Assembly: GCA_039026235.1 (NCBI GenBank)
Contig: JBCCMQ010000004.1
Location: 124,001 to 188,000, forward strand
From: JBCCMQ01 sp039026235
GTDB lineage: Bacteria; Pseudomonadota; Alphaproteobacteria; Rhodobacterales; Rhodobacteraceae
Length of the DNA stretch: 64,000 nucleotides
Reading direction: 5' to 3'
Shown here: in pieces, positions 26,701 to 35,110 of the stretch
Layout: each line of letters opens with the position of its first letter
Position numbering within the stretch: the first letter of the stretch is position 1
Translations under genes and position numbers: made by a program
Notes under the pieces: model-generated
What the model saw: only the letters and a program-made list of their open reading frames with translations
Database searches by the model: none
Told to the model about the DNA's origin: nothing

Positions 26701-28302
26701 TCACATCCGGAACATGCCAAAACGGGTCTCCTCGATCGGTGCCGAATGCGCGGCGGCGAGGCTTAGCGCCAGCACATCGCGGGTCTTGCGCGGATCGACG
26801 ATGCCGTCGTCCCAAAGCCGCGCGGCGGCGTAAAGCGGATGGGACTGCTCCTCGAACATCTCAAGCGTGGGACGCTTAAACGCCGCCTCTTCCTCGGCGC
26901 TCCACGACCGCCCTGCCCGTTCCATCCCGTCGCGCTTGACCGCGGCCAGAACCCCGGCGGCCTGGGCGCCGCCCATGACCGAGATGCGCGCATTGGGCCA
27001 GGTCCAGAGGAACCGCGGCTGATAGGCCCGCCCCGCCATGCCGTAGTTGCCCGCGCCAAAGGAGCCGCCCACGATCACCGTGATTTTCGGCACAGCCGTG
27101 GTCGCCACGGCAGTCACCATCTTGGCGCCATGCCGCGCGATGCCTTCATTCTCGTACTTCCGCCCGACCATGAACCCGGTGATATTCTGCAGGAAAATCA
27201 ACGGTATCTTTCGCTGACTGCACAGCTCGACAAAATGCGCACCCTTCTGCGCGGCCTCGGAAAACAACACCCCGTTCGAAGCCACCAGCCCCACCGGCCA
27301 GCCATCGATATGGGCAAAACCGGTGACCAGCGTCTCGCCAAATCGCGGCTTGAACTCATCAAAGCGCGATCCGTCCACCAGGCGCGCGATCACCTCGCGG
27401 ATGTCATAGGGTGTGCGCAGATCGGCCGGCACGACCGACAGCAATTCCTCGGGGTCATAGGCGGGCGCTTCCGCTGTTTCGCGCGGGGCTGCCGCCCCTT
27501 GCCAGTTGAGCGAAGCCACCGCCTGCCGGGCCAGCGCCAGCGCATGGGCGTCATCCTCGGCCAGCATGTCGGCCACACCGGACAGGCGCGTATGGACGTC
27601 ACCGCCGCCCAGATCTTCGGCGCTGACCACCTCGCCCGTGGCCGCCTTCACCAGGGGCGGTCCAGCCAGGAAAATCGTGCCTTGCTCGTTGACGATAATG
27701 GTCACGTCCGACATCGCCGGTACATAGGCCCCACCGGCCGTACAGGACCCCATGACCACGGCGATCTGGGGGATGCCCCGGGCCGACATATGGGCCTGGT
27801 TGAAGAAGATGCGCCCGAAATGATCGCGGTCGGGAAAGACCTCATCCTGATTGGGCAGGTTGGCGCCACCGGAATCGACCAGATAGAGGCAGGGCAACCG
27901 GCACTCGGCGGCGATCTCCTGCGCACGCAAATGCTTCTTGACGCTCATCGGGTAATAGGTGCCGCCCTTCACCGTGGCGTCATTGGCAACGACCATGCAT
28001 TGAATGCCGCTGACCCTTCCGACCCCTGCGACTAGGCCGGCGGCCGGGGCGGCGCCGTCATACATGCCGTGGGCGGCGGTCGCACCCACCTCCAGAAAGG
28101 GGCTGCCTGGGTCCAGAAGGTTCGCCACCCGGTCGCGGGGCAGCATCTTGCCCCTTGCCACGTGACGTTCGCGCGCCGCCGCACCGCCACCGGCGGCCGC
28201 GTTGGTAGCGGCCTCTGCCACGGTCTCTAGGGCCGCCAGATGGGCAGCGCGGTTGGAACGGGCGACGTCGGACCCGGGAACCCAGGAACTGGTCAATTTC
28301 AC
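26701..28302 (-). CDS. liuB: Methylcrotonyl-CoA carboxylase beta subunit (carboxyltransferase)
   Basis: 533 aa from a GTG at 28302, preceded by GGGGGAA. Carboxyltransferase fold with LVDSGGANLPNQDEVFPD, GSCTAGGAYVPAMSD and GSFGAGNYGM, typical of the MCC beta subunit. It moves carboxyl from biotin on LiuD to 3-methylcrotonyl-CoA. It is separated from the upstream exported-protein gene by 225 bp, where a secondary promoter could lie. Confidence 0.93.
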   Translation of the reverse strand: MKLTSSWVPGSDVARSNRAAHLAALETVAEAATNAAAGGGAAARERHVARGKMLPRDRVANLLDPGSPFLEVGATAAHGMYDGAAPAAGLVAGVGRVSGIQCMVVANDATVKGGTYYPMSVKKHLRAQEIAAECRLPCLYLVDSGGANLPNQDEVFPDRDHFGRIFFNQAHMSARGIPQIAVVMGSCTAGGAYVPAMSDVTIIVNEQGTIFLAGPPLVKAATGEVVSAEDLGGGDVHTRLSGVADMLAEDDAHALALARQAVASLNWQGAAAPRETAEAPAYDPEELLSVVPADLRTPYDIREVIARLVDGSRFDEFKPRFGETLVTGFAHIDGWPVGLVASNGVLFSEAAQKGAHFVELCSQRKIPLIFLQNITGFMVGRKYENEGIARHGAKMVTAVATTAVPKITVIVGGSFGAGNYGMAGRAYQPRFLWTWPNARISVMGGAQAAGVLAAVKRDGMERAGRSWSAEEEAAFKRPTLEMFEEQSHPLYAAARLWDDGIVDPRKTRDVLALSLAAAHSAPIEETRFGMFRM

Positions 28303-28527
28303 GGATGTTCCCCCAAACCACCGTAACGCCCCGGCCCTATAGGATCGATCCACCAGGCCGGATGTATAAGGGCTCCATGCATTGCAGTCACCGGGACACG
28401 AGGCGTGGTCGAACGCTCCGGTTCAGCGGAATGTCTCGCACGCGGCTCACTGCGACTGCGGCCCCAACCCAGGGAATCCGGACGGGGCGGTCCGTTCGAC
28501 CGGAAGAGCATCTGTCGTTAGGGCGTC

Positions 28528-29040
28528 TCACTCCGGTGTCCGCTGGTCCAGGCGGTCTTCAAGGATCAAGGCCATGCGGGCGGTTTCGTGCATGACGCAG
28601 GCCGTGGTGGCCGGGCCGGCGCCAGAGCCACCGCCCCAGGTGGACAGTTCGTAGCCGCATGAAGCGGTGCGAAATGGCACCCATGCCAGCGCCATGGCCT
28701 CAAGCGATTCCGCGGCAGAAAGCACCGAAGAGCCCAATTCACCCATTTCGGCGTCGTTTTGTTCCTCGACCCGGCTCAGCCGATCAAATGCGATCTTCAG
28801 CCGATCGTCCCAGTAACCAAGCTCGCGCGCCAGACAGCGTCCGGTGCCGGCGGTGGTGGAACCGGCGTCGCTTTCCATGCACTGTTCCGCCCCCTTGCCA
28901 ATGCAGTCGAGCCGCGCGTTGCCCTCGGTTTCCGCCAGGCAGGCGGTCGTCGCCTTGGGCGAAAACACCACATAATCCTGTGCCGTGGCCACGGCGGGCC
29001 AGACAAGCGCGACCGTCGCGGATAAGACAATTTCTTTCAT
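28528..29040 (-). CDS. Small Cys-rich exported protein (LprI/DUF1311-like)
   Basis: 170 aa. Signal peptide (MKEIVLSATVALVWPAVATA) followed by a helical domain with five or more Cys and the pattern CLAET..CIG..C..CLARELGYWDDRL, resembling DUF1311/LprI-type periplasmic proteins. Its ATG overlaps the stop of the preceding gene (ATGA). A paralogue precedes it and a third related protein is at 44.9 kb. It lies inside the liu operon; no role is known. Confidence 0.8.
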   Translation of the reverse strand: MKEIVLSATVALVWPAVATAQDYVVFSPKATTACLAETEGNARLDCIGKGAEQCMESDAGSTTAGTGRCLARELGYWDDRLKIAFDRLSRVEEQNDAEMGELGSSVLSAAESLEAMALAWVPFRTASCGYELSTWGGGSGAGPATTACVMHETARMALILEDRLDQRTPE

Positions 29041-29492
29041 TCGTCCTCTGCCTCCTTGGCCGCCAGCGCAGCGCCGCGGCTGATGTTGCGGTACATCGCA
29101 CCCGATCCGGCCAGCTGGCACAGGCGGAAGTCGCGACGGTCTTCCTGGCTGTCCCCGACGATCTGAGCCGCGCAATAGTCGAAAAGCTGGGACCGGTAAT
29201 CGGTGATCTGCGGCACAATGGGGGCCAGAGCCTCGTGATCGGCCACCGTCTGGTCGGTCCAGCCGTCAAAGGCCAAAAGTGCCCGGTCGAGACAGGCGAT
29301 CTCGGCGGCAAGGCCCACATCTTCGGAGCTTTCCAGACAGAAGCCGCGCACCATCAGCATGCAGGGTGCGGCCGATGCCGAACCCGGCAGCGCTTCGAGA
29401 CACATATCGACGGCGTCCTTGTTAAAGACCTGCGCCGCCGCCGGACCACCAAGGCACAGACCCATCACCAGAACCATGAAACGGCGGGTCAT
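29037..29492 (-). CDS. Small Cys-rich exported protein, paralogue
   Basis: 151 aa. Signal peptide (about 1-20, ending GGPAAAQ), then six or so Cys in a helical domain (DMCLEAL, PCMLMV, GFCLESS, IACLDRALLAFDGW), the same general pattern as the next gene. The ATG at 29492 overlaps the liuA TGA (TGATG); a GTG one codon earlier is also possible. Periplasmic; function unknown, with disulfide bonds probable. Confidence 0.8.
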   Translation of the reverse strand: MTRRFMVLVMGLCLGGPAAAQVFNKDAVDMCLEALPGSASAAPCMLMVRGFCLESSEDVGLAAEIACLDRALLAFDGWTDQTVADHEALAPIVPQITDYRSQLFDYCAAQIVGDSQEDRRDFRLCQLAGSGAMYRNISRGAALAAKEAEDE

Positions 29493-30652
29493 CACATGGC
29501 CCCCATCAGCTCGCGTCCGACCAGCATGCGGCGGATCTCGGACGTGCCGGCGCCGATTTCCATCAGCTTGGCGTCACGGAACAGCCGGCTGACCGCGCTG
29601 TCATTCATGAACCCCGCCCCGCCCATGGCCTGCACGGCCTGATGGGCCTGTTTCATGGCCTCTTCCGACGCATAAAGGACGCAGGCCGCCGCATCCTGGC
29701 GCGTGACCTGACCCCGGTCGCAGGCCTTAGCCACCTCGTAGACATAGGCTCGGGCCGAATTCATGGCCGTGTACATATCGGCGATTTTGCCCTGCATCAG
29801 CTGGAACGACCCGATGGGACGGCCGAACTGTTCTCGGCTTTTCAGGTAGGGCATGATTTCGTCCAGGCAGGCGGCCATGATACCGGTCCCGATACCAGAG
29901 AGCACGACACGTTCGTAGTCGAGACCTGACATCAGCACCGACACGCCGCGCCCCTCTTCGCCCAGAACATTGTCAAAGGGCACCTCGACATCCTCAAAAA
30001 TCAGCTCGGCCGTGTTTGAGCCGCGCATGCCCATCTTGTCGAAATGCGGGCTCGTTGAAAATCCGGTCATGGACTTTTCGACGATGAAGGCGGTGATGCC
30101 CTTAGAACCGGCGTCCGGATCGGTTTTGGCATAAACCACCAGCGTTTCGGCATCGGGGCCGTTGGTGATCCAGTACTTGGTGCCGTTCAGACGGTAGTGA
30201 TCGTTGCGCTTTTCCGCCCGGAGTTTCATGCCCACGACATCCGATCCGGCCCCGGCCTCGGACATGGCCAGCGCCCCCACATGCGCGCCCGAGACCAGAT
30301 CAGGCAGGTATTTCCGGCGCTGTTCTTCGGTGCCGTTCAGGCGGATCTGGTTGACGCAAAGGTTCGAATGGGCGCCGTAGCTCAGCGATACCGAGGCGCT
30401 GGCCCGCGCGATCTCTTCAACTGCCACGGTATGGGCCAGATAACCCAGGCCCGTTCCGCCGTATTCCTCTTCAACCGTGATCCCAAGAAGGCCCAGATCG
30501 CCCATTTCCCGCCAAAGCGCGTTTGGAAAGACGTTGTCCGCATCAACCTTGGCCGCCATGGGCCGGACACGATCCTGCGCCCAGCGATGCACCGTCTCGC
30601 GCAGTGCCGCGACCTCGTCGCCCAAGTCGAATTGCATGGAAGCCAGGAACAT
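29492..30652 (-). CDS. liuA: Isovaleryl-CoA dehydrogenase
   Basis: 386 aa acyl-CoA dehydrogenase. Motifs include MSEAGAGSD, YWITNGPDA and MGGAGFMND near the C-terminus, as in isovaleryl-CoA dehydrogenases. It converts isovaleryl-CoA to 3-methylcrotonyl-CoA using FAD and passes electrons to ETF. First gene of the liu operon. The start at 30652 (MFLASMQFDLG) fits the family; 30637 is an alternative. A perfect palindrome lies 15 bp upstream. Confidence 0.92.
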   Translation of the reverse strand: MFLASMQFDLGDEVAALRETVHRWAQDRVRPMAAKVDADNVFPNALWREMGDLGLLGITVEEEYGGTGLGYLAHTVAVEEIARASASVSLSYGAHSNLCVNQIRLNGTEEQRRKYLPDLVSGAHVGALAMSEAGAGSDVVGMKLRAEKRNDHYRLNGTKYWITNGPDAETLVVYAKTDPDAGSKGITAFIVEKSMTGFSTSPHFDKMGMRGSNTAELIFEDVEVPFDNVLGEEGRGVSVLMSGLDYERVVLSGIGTGIMAACLDEIMPYLKSREQFGRPIGSFQLMQGKIADMYTAMNSARAYVYEVAKACDRGQVTRQDAAACVLYASEEAMKQAHQAVQAMGGAGFMNDSAVSRLFRDAKLMEIGAGTSEIRRMLVGRELMGAM

Positions 30653-30666
30653 GGGCGCCTCAGTTA

Positions 30667-30682
30667 TTGAACAATTGTTCAA
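30667..30682. promoter_or_regulatory. Palindromic operator candidate upstream of liuA
   Basis: A perfect 16-bp palindrome, TTGAACAATTGTTCAA, starts 15 bp upstream of the liuA ATG. Its size and symmetry fit a dimeric TetR-type repressor such as those known to control branched-chain or acyl-CoA catabolism (LiuQ, FadP groups). The regulator gene is not in the window; the assignment is inference. Confidence 0.65.
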
Positions 30683-30736
30683 ATAATAGGCGCTTGCCGG
30701 TTCTCCGTCAATTCAAGCTTTACCTCCGGCCTTGTG

Positions 30737-31624
30737 CTAGCGGCAGATCCCCGGCCCGTCTTCGACAAAGGCCTTGGCCCGGCGGCGTTCGTCCTCGCTC
30801 AGCGTCATGAAGCGGATACCTTCCAGCCTTTGCCAGCCCTGGCGCGCGCTTTGTTCAAGCGCCACTTCGGGCGCGTTGAGCGATGCCCGGATGTTGGCGG
30901 CGATCGCGTTACAGGACGCCATGAGCGAGCGTTTCTTGGCGCGCGACACACCGGCAATCCAAAGCTCGGCTTCCAGGGCATCGTTGCAGCCGCGCGGCGT
31001 GGTCAGGGCAAGACCCCGCGCCACGTCCATATCCGTGTCCGCCCAGCCCAGCGGCAGACCAAGATCGCGGTAGACCAACGCGGGATTGTGGGTGGCAAAG
31101 GGCCCCTTGGGGTTGGGGATCAGCCACAAATGGACCATGGACAGCCTTGTGCGGCCATCGTCTTCCGCGACTTCGCGGTTGAACCATCTTTCGCCGATCG
31201 ATCCCAAAACGAGATAGCTTTCACGCACTGCAGCCAGAAACTTGCGCCCGTCGTGGACATGCCAGATATCCTGAGCGCCGGCAAAACCAGGGGGCAAGGG
31301 TTCGCTGTCGGAAATCCGCACGATATAGGCCAGCGCCACCAGCTGGGTTTGACCCTGAACGGTCGCGTAAACCAGATTGTTCGGTTTTGAAAAGTCTATG
31401 GCCTCTCCATGCACGTAATCGGGGTTGGCCTTGTTCGAAAAGTGGCGGCCCATCAAAGGTGCCTCGCCCCCGAACGGGCGCCAACCGGCGCGTTTCGCGG
31501 CGCCTAGGCTGGCGTAGGGCTGGGCCGCGCGGTAGCCGGCGGAAACCTGGGACTGCAGGGTCTGGGCGAGAAGCGGCGCCGTGGACAGGATCAGCGCTGC
31601 GGCGCAGGCGAGACTTCGCAACAT
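30737..31624 (-). CDS. Exported hypothetical protein
   Basis: 295 aa. Signal peptide (about 1-21, LACAAALILSTAPLLAQ). The mature part has RAGWRPFGG, HVHDGRKFLAAVRESYLVLGS and several Trp-rich patterns; no family recognised. The start at 31624 is chosen for AGAGGT upstream; 31639 is also in frame. Monocistronic and likely periplasmic. It follows the aminotransferase gene on the same strand, 81 bp away. Confidence 0.68.
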   Translation of the reverse strand: MLRSLACAAALILSTAPLLAQTLQSQVSAGYRAAQPYASLGAAKRAGWRPFGGEAPLMGRHFSNKANPDYVHGEAIDFSKPNNLVYATVQGQTQLVALAYIVRISDSEPLPPGFAGAQDIWHVHDGRKFLAAVRESYLVLGSIGERWFNREVAEDDGRTRLSMVHLWLIPNPKGPFATHNPALVYRDLGLPLGWADTDMDVARGLALTTPRGCNDALEAELWIAGVSRAKKRSLMASCNAIAANIRASLNAPEVALEQSARQGWQRLEGIRFMTLSEDERRRAKAFVEDGPGICR

Positions 31625-31704
31625 GGGCAAACCTCTCATCGGGTAGCGTTGGCACAGCCAACCCCCATTGCCGAGGTTATGCAATAACGGTGCCGCGGGT
31701 CCGG

Positions 31705-32922
31705 CTATTCAGCAGCGATCCGCCTTTGATAGGCTTGGCCGACCTCGTCCGCGATGATCCGGGCGATCAATGCGCAGTCGTCGGTCGAAAAAGTGAGCGG
31801 CAGCCGCATATCCAAGAGCGCCGCAAGGACCCGGTCGGTCTGGGGCAGCGCGGCGGGCGCCGCATAGGCCCAGTGGTCATAGCGTGACGTAAAGCCCACC
31901 GGCTGATCGGCGCCGAACCATTTCAGCTCAACCCCACGCGCCGCGCAGCCCGCGACCACCGCCGCCACGCTCGCCCCGTCCCAACCGGGCAGCAGGAACT
32001 GAAAGGACGAGGCGACATAGCCTTCCTTTTCGGGGCGCGGGATCAGGCGCAGGCCCGGCACATCTGCAAGCCCCTGCTCAAGGACGCGGTAGCGCGTGTT
32101 CCACCGTTCGGCCTGACGGGACAGCTCCGCCAGTTGCGGCCGCAGGATCGCGGCCCTGAGGTTGTCCATGCGCCCCGAGATGTTGGGCGTCTCAAGACGC
32201 AAGTCTTCGAAGGCGTCCGGCGAAGGGGCTGCGGCATGGCGTTCATAAAGCATGTACGATCCCGACAGCAGAACCGCGCGCGCCATGAGATCGGGATCGT
32301 CGGTTATCAGCACCCCGCCTTCGCCCGAATTGATGTGCTTGTAGGTCTGCGTGGAAAACGCCGCCAGTTTGCCGAAGCGGCCCGATGGCGTGCCATTCCA
32401 GCTGGCACCCATGGTATGGGCGCAATCTTCGACCAGGGTCAGGCCAAGACGGTCGGTCAGGGCAACCAGCGCTTCCATATCGCAGATATGCCCGCGCATG
32501 TGGCTTAGCATCAGGATACGGGCGTCCGACGCGCGGGCGATCTCTTCGAGATGGGCAAGATCGACCACCAGATCTTCGGTCACATCGACAAAGACCGGCC
32601 GCGCACCCAGGCTGGCGATGGCGCCGGGCACCGGAGCAAGCGTAAATGCATTGGTCAGAACCGGCTCGCCCGGTGCCACGCCAAGGGCCCGAAGCGTGGT
32701 TGCCAGCGCGTATCCGCCCGAGGCCACGGCCAGCGCGTATTTTGCCCCGACACTGGCGGCGAATTCCTGCTCGAACAGAGCCACTTCGCCCAATTCGCCC
32801 GCCGCCGTGTTGTAGCGGTGCAGCCGGCCGTGGCGCATCACCTCGGTGGCGGCGGCAACGGCCGCATCTGACAGCGGCTCTTGCTGAGTGAAGGATCCTG
32901 TAAAACGGTCAGCCATGGTCAT
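31705..32922 (-). CDS. DegT/DnrJ/EryC1-family PLP aminotransferase
   Basis: 405 aa. Fold-type I sugar or amino aminotransferase with the PLP Lys in STQTYKHINSGEGG, EDCAHTMGASW (Asp for the PLP nitrogen) and a C-terminal strand LLPGWDG. Such enzymes aminate keto-sugars for surface polysaccharides or antibiotics. No sugar-pathway genes are near, so the substrate is unknown. Starts at 32922 and 32916 are both in frame. Divergent from the MmgE/PrpD gene with 113 bp between. Confidence 0.88.
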   Translation of the reverse strand: MTMADRFTGSFTQQEPLSDAAVAAATEVMRHGRLHRYNTAAGELGEVALFEQEFAASVGAKYALAVASGGYALATTLRALGVAPGEPVLTNAFTLAPVPGAIASLGARPVFVDVTEDLVVDLAHLEEIARASDARILMLSHMRGHICDMEALVALTDRLGLTLVEDCAHTMGASWNGTPSGRFGKLAAFSTQTYKHINSGEGGVLITDDPDLMARAVLLSGSYMLYERHAAAPSPDAFEDLRLETPNISGRMDNLRAAILRPQLAELSRQAERWNTRYRVLEQGLADVPGLRLIPRPEKEGYVASSFQFLLPGWDGASVAAVVAGCAARGVELKWFGADQPVGFTSRYDHWAYAAPAALPQTDRVLAALLDMRLPLTFSTDDCALIARIIADEVGQAYQRRIAAE

Positions 32923-33035
32923 TTTTCCTTCCCTGAATGGTGGGGCGCGGTGCCGGTGGCGTCAATAGGTCAATCCCGACCTGCCAAGTCGGTTTCGGTC
33001 GCGCACAATGACCGGCGGATTTGCAGTCTCGGCGC

Positions 33036-34337
33036 ATGCGGGATCCGATCCAATTTGCGCGGACGTTCGGGTTGTCCGACGCGCCGGACAGCGCGCGCGA
33101 CTGGGCGCCGCTTTGTCTGATGGATCTGGTCGGCGTGGCCGCGGGCGGCGCGCAGACCCGGCTGAGCCAGATCATCCGAGACCATGCGGCGGCGGTCATG
33201 CCCGGCGCGCAACCCATGGTCTTTGACGGCCGCCGGGTCAGCCCGCTGGGTCAGGCGCTGGCCCTTGGCATGACCATCGACGCGCTCGACGGGCACGACG
33301 GGTTTAACCCGGCAAAGGGTCATATCGGCTGCGGTCTTCTGGCCGGTTTGGTGGCGCTTTGGCCGGAAGTGGCCGAACCGAACCCTGATGCCTTTCTTGA
33401 GGCGTTTATCCTTGGCTATGAGCTCGGCGGCCGGCTAGCACTGACGTTGCACCAGTCGGTCAGCGACTATCACACCTCGGGCGCCTGGATCGCCGTGGCG
33501 GTGGCGCTTGTGGGTGCGCGGTTGCTGGGGCTCGACGACGACGCCACAGCCCATGCGGCGGGCATCGCCGAATACCACGGCCCCCGCAGCCAGATGATGC
33601 GCTGCATCGACCATCCGACGATGGTCAAGGATGGCTCGGGCTGGGGCGCCATGACCGGGGTTTCGGCCGTGTTGCTGGCGCGCTCGGGGTTCACCGGCGC
33701 ACCGGCGCTGACCCTGTCGGGCCCGCCCTGGCACGACCTGGGCACGCGCTGGATCATTACCGAGCAATACTTCAAACCCTACCCGGTGTGCCGCTGGGCC
33801 CAGTCGCCGGTCGAGGCCGCGCTTGATTTGCGCCGCGCCCACAATCTGGTCAGCACCGATGTCGCGCGGGTCGAAATCGAAAGCTTTCATGAGGCCACCC
33901 GGCTGGCCGTAAACGACCCGAAAACTACCGAAGAGGCGCAGTATTCGACATCCTTCCCCACGGCGGTGGCCCTCGTTAAGGGCGACGTTTCGGCGGCGGA
34001 CATCGCCGACGGCGCCCTTGACGATCCCGAGGTCCGCCGCCTGTCAGAAGCGATGACCATGGGCGAAGACGCCGAAGCGAACGACGCGTTTCCCCGGCGC
34101 CGCCTGGGCAAGGTCCGGCTGTTCCTGACCGATGGCCGCATCCTCGAAAGCCCCCATGTGATCCCGAAATGGGACCCCGAGATGCCGGCCACGGCGGCAG
34201 AGCTGCGCGGCAAGTTCGAGGCTCTTGTGACCGACGCCGGTGGGCCGGGCCGTCTGGCGGAGCTTGACCGGGCGCTGGGGCGTCTGCCCAGCGAGGGTCC
34301 CAAGCCTCTGATCGCGGCGCTGGGACAGCCGCTTTAG
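33036..34337 (+). CDS. MmgE/PrpD family protein
   Basis: 433 aa, helical N-terminal and C-terminal domains of the MmgE/PrpD fold (HTSGAWIAVAVALVGARLLGL; YFKPYPVCRWAQSPVEAAL). Members include 2-methylcitrate dehydratase and cis-aconitate decarboxylase. No prp genes are adjacent, so the activity remains open. The ATG at 33036 is preferred over a TTG at 33021. Its stop overlaps that of the convergent gph gene by 4 bp. Confidence 0.85.
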   Translation: MRDPIQFARTFGLSDAPDSARDWAPLCLMDLVGVAAGGAQTRLSQIIRDHAAAVMPGAQPMVFDGRRVSPLGQALALGMTIDALDGHDGFNPAKGHIGCGLLAGLVALWPEVAEPNPDAFLEAFILGYELGGRLALTLHQSVSDYHTSGAWIAVAVALVGARLLGLDDDATAHAAGIAEYHGPRSQMMRCIDHPTMVKDGSGWGAMTGVSAVLLARSGFTGAPALTLSGPPWHDLGTRWIITEQYFKPYPVCRWAQSPVEAALDLRRAHNLVSTDVARVEIESFHEATRLAVNDPKTTEEAQYSTSFPTAVALVKGDVSAADIADGALDDPEVRRLSEAMTMGEDAEANDAFPRRRLGKVRLFLTDGRILESPHVIPKWDPEMPATAAELRGKFEALVTDAGGPGRLAELDRALGRLPSEGPKPLIAALGQPL

Positions 34338-35002
34338 CGCTTAAGCAGCGGCAGAACCACCTCTTCAATCCGGTCGAAATGATCAATCATGCCCGCAGGT
34401 TCCAGGGCCGACACGGCTTTCCCATCGGGTCCAAAGGTCACAAGAACGCAGGGAATGCCCGCCGCGCGCGCTGCGCCGGTGTCCGATTCCGTATCACCCA
34501 AAAGCACCGCTGGCTGCCCGGCTCCGCCAGCGTGTTCAATCGACAGAAGAAGGGGCGCCGGATCGGGCTTGCGGACCGGCAGTGTATCGCCGCCCACAAG
34601 GCTGTCAAAAAGCTGCCCGCCGCCCAGTTCCGCCATCAGCTTGCGGGCGAGCCCCACCGGTTTGTTGGTGCAGATTGCCGTGGCAAGGCCAAGGGCCCGC
34701 AGCCGCGCGACCGCGTCGAGCGCGCCCGGATAGAAACGGCTGTGCCGCGCAATATCGGCCTCGTAGAGACGCAGGGTCTCTGGATACGACTGCTCAATTC
34801 TGGCCGCGGCATCAGCGACGCCCAGCCGTTCGAACCCCAGCCGCAGCATGGCGCGGGCGCCGCGAAAGGCAGTGCGCGCATCGCTCAATGGGTCAAGTTG
34901 CGGCGGGTGGCCCTGGGCCTCGAACGTGGCATTAGCCGCCGCGATCAGGTCCTGGGCGGTGTCCGCCAATGTGCCGTCCAGATCGAAAACGACCGTCGCC
35001 AT
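34334..35002 (-). CDS. gph: Phosphoglycolate phosphatase (HAD family)
   Basis: 222 aa. HAD motif I VVFDLDGTLADT near the N-terminus, motif II CTNKP, motif III Lys in VRKPDPAP and motif IV GDTESDTGAA. It dephosphorylates 2-phosphoglycolate. The start at 35002 gives the normal length; the open frame runs to 36016 but is antisense to glmU. Divergent from glmU with 108 bp between them. Confidence 0.9.
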   Translation of the reverse strand: MATVVFDLDGTLADTAQDLIAAANATFEAQGHPPQLDPLSDARTAFRGARAMLRLGFERLGVADAAARIEQSYPETLRLYEADIARHSRFYPGALDAVARLRALGLATAICTNKPVGLARKLMAELGGGQLFDSLVGGDTLPVRKPDPAPLLLSIEHAGGAGQPAVLLGDTESDTGAARAAGIPCVLVTFGPDGKAVSALEPAGMIDHFDRIEEVVLPLLKR

Positions 35003-35110
35003 ACCCTGCCCCATCGGTTGAAACCCGGCGACACCTTCTGTGATCGGCTGGGCCTTGCGTATTGATCGCACTGACGTAAAACGATGCCGACCGAAAGGAA
35101 AGGGACGGCA

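Noticed and set aside
28299..28511. 70-codon minus-strand ORF between the Cys-rich genes and liuB
   Set aside because: Low-complexity Pro/Arg/Gly composition and no ribosome site; more likely leader or promoter sequence of liuB.
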